From contig OZ020489.1 of the NCBI GenBank assembly GCA_963971405.1, positions 25,384,290-25,448,289 on the forward strand: DNA of 64,000 nt, read 5' to 3'. This document shows positions 34,436 to 46,023 of this stretch, piece by piece (the first letter of the stretch is position 1; the number at the start of each line of letters is the position of its first letter). The notes below the pieces were generated by a model. That model worked only from the letters and a program-made list of their open reading frames with translations. It searched no databases and was not told where the DNA came from. The stretch comes from Psococerastis gibbosa (taxonomy: Eukaryota > Arthropoda > Insecta > Psocodea > Psocidae). A program made the position numbers and the translations under genes.

Positions 34436-35030
34436 TTGTGCGCCAATAATGACACAATGTTGTTGAGTGTGGGTTGCTATTTCAGTATCACTTCGAAAGT
34501 GTACTTGCCTTTACATGATGATAGGCCTCAGTCCAACTTTAAGTTAATTACAGACAGATTGCAGAAAATTATGAATCAGGCGATGCGAGTGATCCTGAAG
34601 GCGAAATGGGACACCCACATTAGTACCATGTTGGATGAGTTAGACTGGTTAACAGTGGATGAGAGTATTACGATTAACGCCCTAACATTTATATATAAGG
34701 TGGAGAAGAGAATGGTCCCGGACTACTTACAAGTTCTAAATCGCGGGCATGATGTTCACGAGTATAGAACAAGGCGTAGGAGTGATGTGAGTGTCATCGG
34801 ATCGCAAGTGAAATCGATGTTTGACGTAATACCTGAGTATAACAGACTTCCCAGGGAAATAAAAAGCGTAATGGACCCAAAGAAGTTTAGAGTAGCACTG
34901 GCAAAAAAATTGAAGAGCGAAAGAATGCGGCACCAAAGGCAATAGTCAATCAGTGATCTGAAGTTGGAGATTCTGAATAAGCGCGCGGCGCTTCTGAGAT
35001 TCAACAACAACAACAACAACAACAACAGAA
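34436..35030 (+). mobile_element. LINE ORF2 C-terminal fragment with (CAA)n tail
   Basis: The open frame to 34945 reads LQKIMNQAMRVILKAK, STMLDELDWLTVDESITI and YNRLPREIKS, the post-RT region of CR1/jockey-like LINEs. The 3' end is a run of nine CAA repeats at about 35005-35028. It lies in intron 1 of the THAP gene. A second copy of this family ends near 39775. Confidence 0.8.
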
Positions 35031-35559
35031 TAATGTTGTTTATGTAAGAAAAAGAAGTTGAAGAATTTGGTGGCAATTTCTTTAATTTTATCATAATGCT
35101 TCCTGCTTTGCATCCTATTATTTCATACATTTTTTTCAGATTTCCTTTAAACAATGAACTGTTAAAGAAATGCTTATTGTCATGCGAAGAGATTTGTACA
35201 TGCCCACTAAATGGTCTCGAATCTGTGGCCAGCATTTTGAAGGATATTCCTATTTGGTGCGACCAAATAGTATCAGAAAGCTATTATTATTAATGTCGGA
35301 CGCCGTGCCTTTATTATTTGACTTCCCCAAGTGGCTGCAGCGGAAAGAGTCTAATCTTCGCGAAATTGTTCGACAGGGGATATATTTACAAGAACTTGAA
35401 CCGGATCATCCAACTCCAAAGGTATGCAGCATTATTATTTTCAAATGCTTTGATATCTTTGTCCAAAATTAGTCTATCGTTACTCTTGACTTCGTGATAT
35501 TTCATATTAAGTAAGAAACAATTTTATTTTCTGACACCTGCTTTCAGCATTTCAGCTTT

Positions 35560-35895
35560 AAGCAACCCTGTTAGCCTGGTGAGGGGAATGAGTCGGTTTA
35601 TTTTCTCGATGCACCCTAAGGGGAGACTCCTTCACCTCGGGGAGAAGGGGAGTCGACTGACAAGATAGACCTCCTGATTATAGTGGATTCCAAGCCATTT
35701 GGAGAAAATATTATAGTAAAGTAAAGTCACACGATGAAAACTGAGGTGACTAGGACACGCGCAATTAGACTGCAGGGTACAGTCTAAGCGCGTTATCATG
35801 TCCCACCATGTTCCCCTGCCGTCGTTGTGGACACTACCAAGTTTGCCGCAGTTTGAAACACGCTCTGCCCTCGTGGTTTCAACTTGGTTAGCCCC
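35560..35895 (-). repeat. Dispersed repeat family C, copy 4
   Basis: Reverse orientation; GACCTCCTGATTATAGTGGA and AGACTCCTTCACCTCGGGGA match copy 3. It lies in intron 2 of the THAP gene. Confidence 0.65.
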
Positions 35896-36739
35896 TAAGG
35901 GTTATGAAATTGGAAAGATTGTAGTGTCAGCCGCATGGAGAAGCGGGTTCGGTTTCCGTTCACACCCCATTTCTTCCTCTTTTATATTTCCTGATGGGGA
36001 ACCAGTAGAATCCGGGCTTTGCAGTTATATTTCCTGATGGGCCTGGTTCTGTTACCTTCTATAATGTTAATTCATCTTTCCTATAGTGTTTTGGTATATT
36101 CTTTCAGTTAATGGATGACGCGAGAAACGACGCCAAACCATGCAAAGGTGCCTCGACCCAGGCGAGCGTGTTGAAAGAGACGTTGTCTTTAAAAGAAAGC
36201 GGAAGTTCAACTGCTGCAGGTCAAGTTGGAGGCGTATGCTGAACCAGGGATTATGTTGCCTTTTTTACTTATTTGTCTGATAATAACATTCTCGTCCCTA
36301 TTTACAAGATCATGGTAGCCTGTTGAGATCGATTCTATGAGCATTCGTTCCCAAATATTGTATGACAAGGGCAGAAAGAAAATGGGAGGCTATGTTGATT
36401 TGGGAAATTTCGCTGCTTCAGAAATTGGTAAACCCGCAAAAGGGGCCCTTGTTTTGCAGTTGCCTCTCTGTCAATGTCTTTCAAATGCCCGTAAGCGTAT
36501 TTTCTTATTGAAAAATTAGACACCTCTATTCTCAGTAGAATATTGATGACAGCTTCATCATATTGGGATTAAAGTCCGCTCATGTGATGGTGTTCACGTA
36601 AATATAGCAGCATTACTAGTTTTAGGTTGTGACCTTGTCGCAGGCGAGCATGCATTATTTCCACACCCAGCAGACAGGTATCCTATATTTGTTTAAGTTG
36701 ACTCGAAATTCATATGCTGAAACTGGACGCTAACTAACA

Positions 36740-37435
36740 CGCTCAGCGTGGAATTATTACTTCTTACTTCAGCCAACGCCCGTCCTTGGCTGCTCAGCCA
36801 TTTGACGCCGTGCCTCCCAGTACATCCGTGCCTTGAGATGTACGTTATTGTCGTCGATTCCATGTAGGGCTGCCGTGCCTTCCTCCAGCGAGCATAGGGG
36901 GCACATTGGGTTGTCGACGACTCCGATTTTGTGCAGGTGATGTTGCAGAAAATCGTGCCCTGTGACCATCCTGAAGGTGGCCACCGCCACATCCCGGGGC
37001 AGGTTGTTGGGGATGGGTGTTGTAAGCAACGGTTCCCATCTTTTGCCAACTGCTGCTGCTTTCCAGAAGTCCGAGACTGCTTTCCTGATGCGGGATGAGA
37101 TAACATTGCTAATATTGCTGTAGGTGGTGGGTACTGACGGCTGGTTCATTGAGCACCCTTCCTTAGCTAAGGCATCAGCTTTCTCATTCCCTTCAAGGTC
37201 GCAGTGACCCGGTACCCATTGCAGACATAATTCAGTATTTTCCTCCAATCTACGGAGCCTGTCTTGACACTGTGTTATTAGGTAGTCTTCGTGTAGTACG
37301 TGGGAGCTTAGAGCTTGTAGAGCTGAGGTGGAATCGGATAGGAAGACTACCTTGCGGGCGACGTTTGATTGTATCAGGGCATTGGCTGCTTCACTTATGG
37401 CGTGAATTATGAACACCCCTACTGCATTCATTTTG
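36740..37435 (-). mobile_element. 5'-truncated LINE, RNase H to 3' end
   Basis: One open frame (stop at 36769) covers the later part of RNase H (FLSDSTSALQAL, LQWVPGHCDLEGNEKADALA), a linker, and the knuckle VVDNPMCPLCSLEEGTAAL. It ends RQMAEQPRTGVG, homologous to the end of the LINE at 1798-4910 (HQMAEMPRVGIG), and likewise has almost no 3' UTR before a TAATAATT tail. The first catalytic Asp segment is lost. This is not a host RNase H. Confidence 0.85.
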
Positions 37436-37439
37436 CTGG

Positions 37440-39140
37440 TTTATTATTGATACATGGAAAAATATATATTATAAAAAAATTCAATTTCATAAGTTAATTT
37501 GTTGTAAATTATGCCCCTTATTTTCGTATTTAGTGTTAAGGACATTAGGTACCGCACGGTAGGTTACAAATGGTACTTAGGTGTACGTAGGTGCAGAACT
37601 GGATAATTAGGCCTAACTACGAGGTGGGCAAGACAAACTTCAGCAAATAACTTGCAATATTGCTAGTGATTATTAAGTTACCTGTCTGATAAGCATCTTA
37701 AATTCATAGTTATCTTCAGTCATAGTAAAGTAGGTAGGTACCTTATAATCTTATGACAAAATAGCATAATCATTATTATTGTCGTCATCGGAATAGGCGA
37801 GCAGCAACTACCATTTAGGTAGCTACAATTACAAAGACCCCACGTATGGTGTCGATCGAGTAACGGTCGGACGGCAATAGAACAAAATTAATTTGATGCT
37901 AAGGTAGAGTAGGTAGTATTCGGTGTTGTAAGGTGTGAACAAGTCCTTTGCAACATTTTTTACCGACTTTCCTGCCTACGATGTGCCCGTGCTTTTATTT
38001 CTGCTTACGCCTGAAGGCCAGTTCTATTATGGAACCCAAACTAAGCCAAGAAAAAGCAATTATAAATGAAAACTCAGCGTTTATCTAGAGGTAGTATCAA
38101 TATTAAAGAATTATTCCTATTGCCATTTCAAGCAAAATACTAGTCTTAGAAGATTTATATTTTATGCACGACAAACAAAATTAGTAATATTTTTGATAGC
38201 TTGCACCAAATAAGCGTCAAACTAATTATTTTCAATATAATATCGCCAAAAAAGTATAGGACCTCACATAATAAATTTGAATTTAGGCCACCAATGCAAT
38301 GGCGGACTGAATTCGCGCCATTTTCATGAAAATGGCGGAGTTGTCATCCCCGTCTATATATAAACTGGATAGGAAACTTTGTTTTAATGTATTATGCTAA
38401 GTATAGGCGGACTTTTTTCGAATGAGAATATCACCACTGTAAGAAGACAGGCCATTTGGCCACCTTCATCAGTTGTCTATATAGAACATACGGAGACTTG
38501 CTAATTTTGAAAATTAAATTTTAAGGGATCAATTTGGTTAATTGCTCTGCAGTTTTTTGCAATAATTGCTCCAAAGCTGGCTTAAAATTTTCATTCCATC
38601 GGTACGTGTGGATTTTATCTCTGGAACACAATATTTCCTGTTTAAGTGCACCGTGTTTACGTTTGTTATGAAATAACCATATTATGTTCTGTGGGAATTA
38701 CTTTCAAACTATAAGTGCTATTTTTGTATTTTATCATCAATAAAATGTTCGAATCTCTGGCATATTAATAGAATATCTTTAATAAAATAGCTGTTGTGAG
38801 TATAAGCTTAATGACAAGAACAGTGAAGGCTGTTGTGCCGTATTCTTTGGATGGCAACGTAGGCTTGTGTACAGTAGAAATATAATTTAGTTAGGACGGA
38901 TGTAGGTAGCCTGCTCACTTCATATAGTTTATTATACATTTCTTTACAAGTTGCTAACCTTCATGAATACAGAATGCCATCTGTTTCAGCATACTACCAA
39001 AATCTGAGTATTATCCTTCAATAACAGTCCTATAGTTTTTGAAGCTGTAAAACCAACAATTTAGCAGTAAACGAACTTTAGTCAGTAGTCATACGCACAT
39101 TGTGTATGCTTGGCATAATTCTTATTTGTTAATTTTAATT
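37440..39140. other. Intergenic, mostly unassigned
   Basis: The block 38255-38420 (AATGCAATGGCGGACTGAAT; ACTGGATAGGAAACTTTG) resembles the region upstream of THAP exon 1 (33835-34040). Otherwise nothing recognised. Confidence 0.4.
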
Positions 39141-39149
39141 TCTTTCTAG

Positions 39150-39287
39150 CTTTCCCATGAATAATGCGACATTGTTCAAAGAATGGCTAATTTCAATGAA
39201 GATTAAGCTCTCGGCAATATGTGGAGAGCATTTTGAGGAGTCTTGCTTTTATGCTGGTCAAAACTTAAAGAAGCGAATTCTAGCGAA
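39150..39287 (+). pseudogene. Decayed second THAP exon
   Basis: After an acceptor-like TTTCTTTCTAG, the frame reads FPMNNATLFKEWLISMK then KLSAICGEHFEESCFYAG. This parallels THAP exon 2 at 35140 (FPLNNELLKK..., SRICGQHFEGYSYL) but lacks the loop with MPTKW. It retains the Trp codon that is broken in the other copy. A tRNA-like repeat begins right after LKKRILAKT. No matching first exon with the Cys pair was found. It may be a partial duplication or an alternative exon. Confidence 0.65.
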
Positions 39288-39450
39288 AACTAGACTTGCC
39301 GGATACGAACCCATGATCTACGCCTACGTCATAACCGTTGCACCACAAGCCCGACAAGCCTAGTGTAGAGGATTTAGCAGACACTAGACTCGTCGGGCTT
39401 GTGGTTAAGATAATCATATCGTCTGGACCGACGCCTTAACTTTTATATAC
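39288..39450. repeat. Foldback pair of tRNA-like sequences, head to head
   Basis: The minus strand from about 39370 to 39290 reads GTGGTGCAACGGTTATGACG (A-box position) and GATCATGGGTTCGTATCC (B box), then TTTT. Its ends pair over about 11 bp. The plus strand from about 39382 restarts the same head (CTAGACTCGTCGGGCTTGTGG). ACAAGCCCGACAAGCCTAGTGT-like and inverse arms of 22 bp surround a 14-nt centre. Confidence 0.6.
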
Positions 39451-39780
39451 AAGATCAAAAAAGGACTAATGCCAAGTTACCTAAAACTACAGCGATTCTC
39501 GGACAATCACGGGTACAACACCAGAGGGAGGAAAGACTTCACTCAACAGCATAGGACCCTGGAGATAGGTAGAAATTCGTTAATTCAGAAAGGACTTTTG
39601 GAGTATAACAGACTAGACGGTGCGATTAAAGAAACGGATTCGATAGGAGCCTTTCCTTTGGCCCTGTGAAATAGTTCGTTAGTGCATGGACTAAAGTTAA
39701 TCTGTGCTTAATATAGTGATATATGGAGAGACTAATTAGGGTCACTACGCTACTTATGCTCACAGATAACAACAACAAGA
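39430..39780 (+). mobile_element. LINE ORF2 C-terminal fragment
   Basis: Reads FIYKIKKGLMPSYL, GYNTRGRKDF and YNRLDGAIKE, then a stop near 39669. Its 3' end (AACAACAACA at 39767-39776) resembles that of 34436-35030. Confidence 0.65.
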
Positions 39781-39799
39781 CGACGCCCCGGATAGGCGT

Positions 39800-40630
39800 A
39801 GATATGCCCCTCTTAATGGGTTACCATGGATTTTAGTAAATTTATATGCAAGTTGTCCATTGCAAATATTGTAAATAGAATTTGCTGTGAGAAGGGGATT
39901 TATAAAAATATTGTAAACATTTCATTATTTGTTTTTGTAACTGTAATTATAAATTTAGTTGCCATGATTTTGAATATTGATTTTGAATAAATGAACCTTA
40001 ACTTAACCTCAGTCTCATTAGGTATGTATAAATTAAAATTATTAATACCGTGCTTTGCATGTATATATTTATATATCTTATAGGCAGGCCTAGTTTATCA
40101 TTTTGTATAGATAGGTTGATAATAAAGTACATAGAGCAAAGAACAGTCTAGGCACTACATAGAATATACAGTAAATATTTATACTTAAAATGCCTCTTCT
40201 ATCCAAGATTGGCGATCATAGTAGCAATTTTAATCATGATGACTATACTAGGCTTCTAAGAGTACTAGACAGTACAGAATACAGATAAGGGATTTTCGTC
40301 TCTGAACCAATAAGACATTACTCAGAAGCTCATCTGCCATACTACTTAACATTGAAAGCTAGAAGTTATGTACGGATTTTTGTTAGGAAATGATCATTCT
40401 GAGGTCAAATACGTTATTGAAGGAAACTATAGTGCGCCCAGAAATCGAAAGAAACAGAATTGACGATTTCATTAAATTATAATTGCTATGCATTCACTTT
40501 CGACAGGCAATCAATCTAATTAAAATAAAATACATTTCAAGTCCTTAAATGTATATTCTTCACTGTGCATCATGAGAGTAAACCTCAATTTAGTATATGC
40601 TGGTGTTAAAAATGAATAGGAACATATTGA
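39800..40630. other. Intergenic, no gene seen
   Basis: AT-rich, nothing recognised. Confidence 0.45.
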
Positions 40631-40644
40631 ACAGCTTTTAAAGA

Positions 40645-41335
40645 CAGTGGCGGCTCGTCCATAAGGGCACTGGGGCTACAGCCCTCCCATAATTTTACAG
40701 GCAAACAAAGCAATTTCCTTTTAATAATAATAATAATAATGAAATAATTATATACTATTCTGAAGAAAAATGCAACTGCTACAATTCGGCTATGCTATGT
40801 GCGTGCTCTGGGCAACTTGGGGCAATTTTCAATTTAGCCCCGGGTCGCCATGGCAACCGAGTCAGGCAAAAGTTAAGAAGATCGTTCGCACCATTGAAAA
40901 GGTGTACACAACTTTTCTCTTATGGACCTTGCAATGCAATTCATGCCATATGCATTTATACATGGGCAGCGGGGCAGCGCCCCAAAAATGACTTTAAATG
41001 TTTCGTATTAATAATATCGTTGAATATTGGTATTTTTTTAAAATCATAATTATAAGAGTTATTTTTGAGAAGAGTTTCACTATTTTGTCATGACTAATGA
41101 TTATTATAAAATTTTTCAAAGAAGAATTTTTGACTAGGGAAGTCAGGTTCTGCCCAACGGCCAGGCAGGGTAATGTAAACAAATATTACAAAAATGTAAA
41201 CAGCGAGTGATAGACTTGTTTGCCACATCGAAATGCTGAAGAATCTATTTGTTATTCAAGTAGTGGTAAGTTATATGCTATTACTTTATTACAATTCGTT
41301 GCCCCACCATTTTGATACACCACGAGCCGCCACTG
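40645..41335. mobile_element. Non-autonomous hAT transposon
   Basis: 691 bp with termini CAGTGGCGGCTCGTCCAT and the inverse ending ACCACGAGCCGCCACTG. It is flanked by a perfect 8-bp duplication TTTAAAGA (40637-40644 and 41336-41343). Eight-bp duplications with CAGTGGCGG-type ends are characteristic of hAT elements. No transposase frame inside. Confidence 0.88.
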
Positions 41336-41464
41336 TTTAAAGACAAAAACATTAGCATTATACCTTATGGAGATTTTGAATTTTGGCCAAAATGCAATGG
41401 CCGCCAGTTTTCCCGCCATTTCTCGTATTTTTCATGATGTTGTCATCGCCTGCTCCATGGTTTT

Positions 41465-41502
41465 AGGCGCCCATACCATTGACCGGCTAGGGCTATTTAT
41501 TT
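41465..41502. mobile_element. Solo end of the GGCGCC-tip MITE
   Basis: TTTTAGGCGCCCATACCATTG followed by GACCGGCTAGGGCTATTT matches one end of 24581-24961 and 62749-63129. The rest is absent. Confidence 0.65.
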
Positions 41503-41507
41503 TATTT

Positions 41508-41690
41508 TCAGATAAAATGTAGCCTGAAGTTTAAAAAATGGTCGTTGTTTACAATAAATGTAATTAAATTTATGGAAAATATTAAAGTTGCTTAGATAAC
41601 CAATATAATAGTAATTAATTATTAAAAACAGTGCTTTTGACTTTCGTATTCAGATTATATTTCATAATAGATCCTGCAGATAGCGCCTCA
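41508..41690 (+). repeat. Dispersed repeat E, copy 1
   Basis: From TTTCAGATAAAATGTAGCC through AACAGTGCTTTTGACTTTCG to TCATAATAGATCCTG. Repeated directly at 42055-42240. Confidence 0.7.
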
Positions 41691-42054
41691 GACAAGGAAG
41701 GAATGGGGTTCATTTGTGGCGTGATTTTGTAGATGGCAGCACCAGTTGCAATGATATCAAAGCGTTGATTTTTCCATAAGCCTCAATACTATTTTAAAAT
41801 GATTTTTAATTACGTATTATTTTAAAGTGATATTTTTCTATAAATCATGGAAAATATATGTATTAAATCATATGCAGCGAAATAAGGTGCAGGCATAGTA
41901 AAAATATTATTAAAAGAATTAATAATAATAAGCTTAGCTTTCGCATGCAAACGGCGGCCATTTTGAATAATATGGATATCGGTTTGTCGTCAGCGAACCT
42001 AGTGACCAAAACTGTCCCTACAGAGCCTCATTTAGCGGTTGCAGTCGTTGACTG

Positions 42055-42240
42055 TCCTCAGATAAAATAAACACTTAAATTTGAGAACAATATGGGTCTT
42101 TGTTTATAATAAATATATTTAAATTTATAAAAAATTTAAATGTGCTTATATAAATAATTTAATTGTAATTAATTATTAAAAACAGTGCTTTTGACTTTCG
42201 TATTCAGATTATACTTCATAATAGAAATAGATCCTGTAGA
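42055..42240 (+). repeat. Dispersed repeat E, copy 2
   Basis: TCCTCAGATAAAATAAACAC to AACAGTGCTTTTGACTTTCG and TCATAATAGAAATAGATCCTG, parallel to copy 1, about 550 bp away. Confidence 0.7.
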
Positions 42241-42244
42241 GACG

Positions 42245-43020
42245 TAGAGTGTAGGCAGCGCTGCGGGCGGAAATACTGTGAGCGCTATCTAATGGACCAT
42301 CTAGACTCTAGTTACTTATTTATCTAGGTCTAGGAGTTTAGGACCATAAATCAACAGAAACGTTTGCGGCTTTGCGCTAATATTTAAAATCTCCAAACTT
42401 GTTCAAATAATTTGGTTTTGCAAGTATTTTAATTTTAACACGCTTAAGTAACATACATACATAGAGAGATCTATAAGCTAAGCATCAGATAAAAACGATA
42501 ATCAGCCACCATTCATTGTCTTTTTTGTTTAGAAGTTTAGAACCCAATATTAAAATGCCTATGGTCTTTGACTTGCCTATACAAATCATACAATAAGCAG
42601 ATTTTTATTCAAATGGAACCCTGCTCCTAGAATCAATAATCACTATATTTTATTAGTTCAGTCTGCCATGCCCCTATCATACTATCTTCAGTGTCCGTGA
42701 GGCCACATCCTGGCACCAGAACACCAAACGTGTAGGTACTGGCTTTTATGCCTTTATGGTGATATTAACAAGGCCAGGTCCGCCAGGTCTAATGACAATT
42801 TCTTCTCCTTCAAAGAGACAGACGAACGTAAGGCGGCTAGGGTGGTATTTTGAATAAATGAATTATATTTGATACAGTAATACAAAACAATTATAACTCC
42901 ATCCACAGCGTCTCGCGCGTGTCAATAATTATCTAGATTTCCACCTCCTGGGCTCTGGCGCATACTTTTCTTATCTCTGTGTGAGGCTGCATATGTTGAG
43001 ATTTTAGGTTGGCACCTGTG
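42245..43020. other. Intergenic, no gene seen
   Basis: Nothing recognised; 42690-42840 is somewhat more GC-rich. Confidence 0.4.
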
Positions 43021-43024
43021 GTAA

Positions 43025-43167
43025 GGCGCCCATTCCACATACGTACAACGTCAATGAAAATTATGAAATTGAAGGTGGTAGCAGAATTTTTAGTATGTCT
43101 TTAATGTCTGCTACCACCTTCAATTTCATAATTTTCATTGACGTTGTACGTATATGGAATGGGCACC
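43025..43167. mobile_element. PIF/Harbinger-like MITE (GGCGCC-tip, short form)
   Basis: A 143-bp near-perfect palindrome. Tips GGCGCCCATTCCACATACGT and the inverse ending GGAATGGGCACC, with TAA on both sides (43022-43024 and 43168-43170). The centre has GGTGGTAGCAGAATTTTTAG and its inverse. Confidence 0.88.
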
Positions 43168-43169
43168 TA

Positions 43170-43890
43170 AAACACTGGTAATAGCCTACTGAGATTTGAG
43201 AAGGTCACTCACGGATTATGCCCATTGCCTACACAATAGTGTCAATGGGTTCATATAATATTATAAGAGTGGGTCGACAGATCCAAATTTCAAAATTCAC
43301 CCAATCTGAAAGTAAATAAACTTTTTTTCCTTCTATCAATCAGATTAAGTATAGCCTGACGCTATGATACGGTAAGTAATAATATGGGTCTAATAAATCG
43401 GCCGCAGTTAACATGTAAATATTTTATTACAAAAACGTGGAATCTATGTATGCTAACGTAATAAATTAATAAGCTATTGTTACACTTAATTACAAAATCA
43501 TACAACATGCAAGTCTACAAAATTTGGTGATTGCTACCAATTACATAGATTACCTTATAGGTAGGTCTATCATCACTATCAGACGTATTAGCTACATATT
43601 CCAATCAAACCGTTTGTAGCTCAGCCCCAGTAAAAATATTGCAATAACGTAGGCCTAATGAAAATAATTAATTGTTATTTTGAACATAAGCTTAATATTG
43701 CTCCCTATTGCACGAACAGACATGACAAATGTATACCCTATATTGCATTCTGGAATCATACGGCCATGGAACCCATATTAACATCGGATAAATTAAATTA
43801 AATCGATAAAATACTATTTGTTACGCCTATCGCAATCTGACTTCAAAATCGGGGTAGGCGTAGTACCGTATAACTGAAGTCGTATGTTGT
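43170..43890. other. Intergenic, no gene seen
   Basis: Nothing recognised. Confidence 0.4.
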
Positions 43891-43912
43891 TGCTTGCACT
43901 AAGTACAATAAC

Positions 43913-44215
43913 GCTGAAATCGACGCCGCTCTCAACGGAGAAGACATAGTAAGGTTCACTAAAGCACAACGATTAAGGTGGCTGGGACACGTTGTAAGGA
44001 TGTCTGAAGAACGCATGCCACGAAAAATGTACAAAGCAAGCATGACGGGAAGACGACTGCCAGGACGGCCAAGAAACCGCTGGAAGGACGAGTTAGAGAA
44101 TGACCTTCACGAGTTGGGAGTCTCCAGATGGTGGAGCGTTGTGCAAAACCGAGAAGAATGGAGGAGTGTTGTCGAGCAGGCCAAAGCCCACCAAGGGCTG
44201 TAGAGCCGGAAGAAG
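43913..44215 (+). mobile_element. 5'-truncated LINE with 15-bp target duplication
   Basis: The insert reads through from its first bases: RLRWLGHVVRM, GRRLPGRPRNRWKDELENDL and WRSVVEQAKAHQGL, then a stop. A 20-bp tail GTAGAGCCGGAAGAAG follows with no poly-A. ACTAAGTACAATAAC flanks it exactly at 43898-43912 and 44216-44230. Confidence 0.92.
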
Positions 44216-44234
44216 ACTAAGTACAATAACTTAG

Positions 44235-44885
44235 CAGAATTAATTACGATGTAATTATTTTTATAATGCACAGGCCATAAGGCCTAACTGAACGTACACT
44301 TGAATAACTTGGCCTTTTTGAAAAACCCAAATTTCAGTGTAGATTGTATACGGGATTATCTGCATGAAATCTTTTCAACAAAACCATGTATTTATAGGCT
44401 ATTGACCAAAGACCCCACTGACAATGCATTCGTATAGGAACCACTTAGACTCTCTATCTCTAAGCCAAAGCATTCATAGCAGATGATAGTTAATGGCACT
44501 ACAAGTAATAACCATGATAATATCAGAAACCGCAATAAATTGTAACTTTGTATGGAAACCAAGAGCACTGAAGGAAGGACAGTTAAAGAGCATTGACAAT
44601 ACGCTTTGAATCAATAATTGGCAACACATCATGAGGCAAGCTGCAGCATATTTCAAGTAGTCTTTCTTATCATCGTCCACTCGTCGTATTTAGGCCTATT
44701 GGTGATAATTTCCAGATGCTAATTTACAACAGGGTCTTATTACAGAATTCGCAACTGGCCAATCTGGAAAAAAGATAGACGTAAATTTTGATTAGTTGAT
44801 CGACTTCATACTTTTTTTTATGTTGAGGAGAATTTTAAGCTAATTGGTATTCGCTCAAGATTCGTTCGTGGAAGGAAAATTGACA
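44235..44885. other. Intergenic, no gene seen
   Basis: Nothing recognised. Confidence 0.4.
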
Positions 44886-44890
44886 AACTG

Positions 44891-45055
44891 ATCGGTTTCC
44901 ATGGCAAGGTGGCACTTGAGCGAGTGTCTACACACCATGCGATCGGAGATGCGTCGTAACTGGACATAACCGGAAACCGGATATTGGATACATTCATTGA
45001 ATTGTTTGTATGTGATTAACCTTTTCTTAACAAAAACTAAAAAAAAAAAAAATTG
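44891..45055 (+). repeat. tRNA-derived SINE, family A (short copy)
   Basis: TCCATGGCAAGGTGGCACTT, GTCTACACACCATGCGATCGG, GGATACATTCATTGAATTG and an A-tail at 45041-45053. The middle is shortened. Confidence 0.65.
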
Positions 45056-45470
45056 AAAGTCCCGTTCCTTTTTGAAGGGCTTTTTAGGGACTTTACTTGA
45101 ACCTTGCCCTGTCAACGACTCCATCAGCTTTCAGATGTTTCTGAATGAATTTCAAGCCGTTAGCAAACTGGTTTAACGCCATGTCAACCTACAACGACTA
45201 CAAGTGCCAATGGGCAAGGTCAGACATGCTTACTAATATCGACATTGTAACAGACGTTACAGGCTAGTACGGGAACGAGTCCGACCAAAAGTAAAGAAGA
45301 ATCATTATAATGTGCAGAGTAAATTGGTTAGGCCACCTACATAATGCATTAAATCTACTGAATAATGCCCAGAACGGTACGGTCTTGGTTACGTTAGACA
45401 GTCAATACGGCACGGTGATGGTTATTTGGTGGGTGATACTACTGTATTTCAACACTACTGTTTACTATTA

Positions 45471-45627
45471 GGCGGCTATTCCACTTGTCAATATTCCGTC
45501 ATTAATGCATCAATAATAAGTCTCTACCATATTATTATAACTTAATTTATAATAGATAAGTTAAGTATCTGCATAATAGTCTCTTTAAAACAAAAATGAC
45601 GGAATATTGACAAGTGGAATAGCCGCC
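45471..45627. mobile_element. PIF/Harbinger-like MITE (GGCGG-tip)
   Basis: 157 bp. Tips GGCGGCTATTCCACTTGTCA and the inverse ending AGTGGAATAGCCGCC. TTA on the left; the right copy has decayed to TGC. The core ATAGATAAGTTAAGTATCTG is shared with 15979-16256. Confidence 0.82.
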
Positions 45628-46023
45628 TGCGATGTATTATTTGTATTAATTCTTGGTTGTTTTCTAACAAAATTCAAATTTGATTTTGCGGTCGTGCACT
45701 TTTAGAGAGATTTTTAATTGGCTATAGCAATTAACCCGATTCTTTGTTGTTCATAATTAGCCTATACTTATTCTGTCTATCCGGGACCGGATGTAGTGAG
45801 CAATATTTCATTTATTGTAGTTTGCGTTGAACTCTTGTCCCACTCACATAGGAAATTTTAAGGGAATAGAATAGAATATTTTTATATTAAAGTGCATAGT
45901 CGCATGCTTAGCGATTTAAAAGGGCGTAAGAGGGCTCGGAGATTGGGCGAAATATGTTCTAGTGCACTTTAACAGTGCAATATGTTATCATTAATAAGGG
46001 AAAGAGAAGCTGGGTCGGTGCTT

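Larger units (their letters stand above)
34157..36242 (+). pseudogene. THAP-domain protein with a one-base frameshift
   Basis: THAP domains are C2CH zinc-coordinating DNA-binding modules shared by P-element transposases and host regulators. Exons 34157-34224, 35140-35421 and 36108-36242 are joined by good GT-AG sites. Zinc ligands are present: MVYCAGLLC supplies the two Cys, and CGQH in exon 2 supplies the Cys and His at the expected spacing. The conserved MPTKWSRICGQHF and a final AVPLLF box are also clear. Between FPLNNELLKK and VMRRD one base is missing at about 35172-35173: the conserved Trp codon reads TG before CTT. The frame is therefore broken unless this is a sequencing error. Exon 3 ends 45 codons later, or may splice on at 36217. 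It could be a host gene or a domesticated or decayed transposase end. Intron 1 contains a LINE tail. Confidence 0.8.

Noticed and set aside
36769..37431. RNase H gene of the host
   Set aside because: The zinc knuckle, the end matching the LINE at 1798-4910 and the missing first catalytic segment show it is a LINE fragment.
45811..45816. Polyadenylation signal of golgin-245 on the minus strand
   Set aside because: The hexamer is present about 210 bp after the stop, but such AT-rich DNA has many, and nothing singles this one out.
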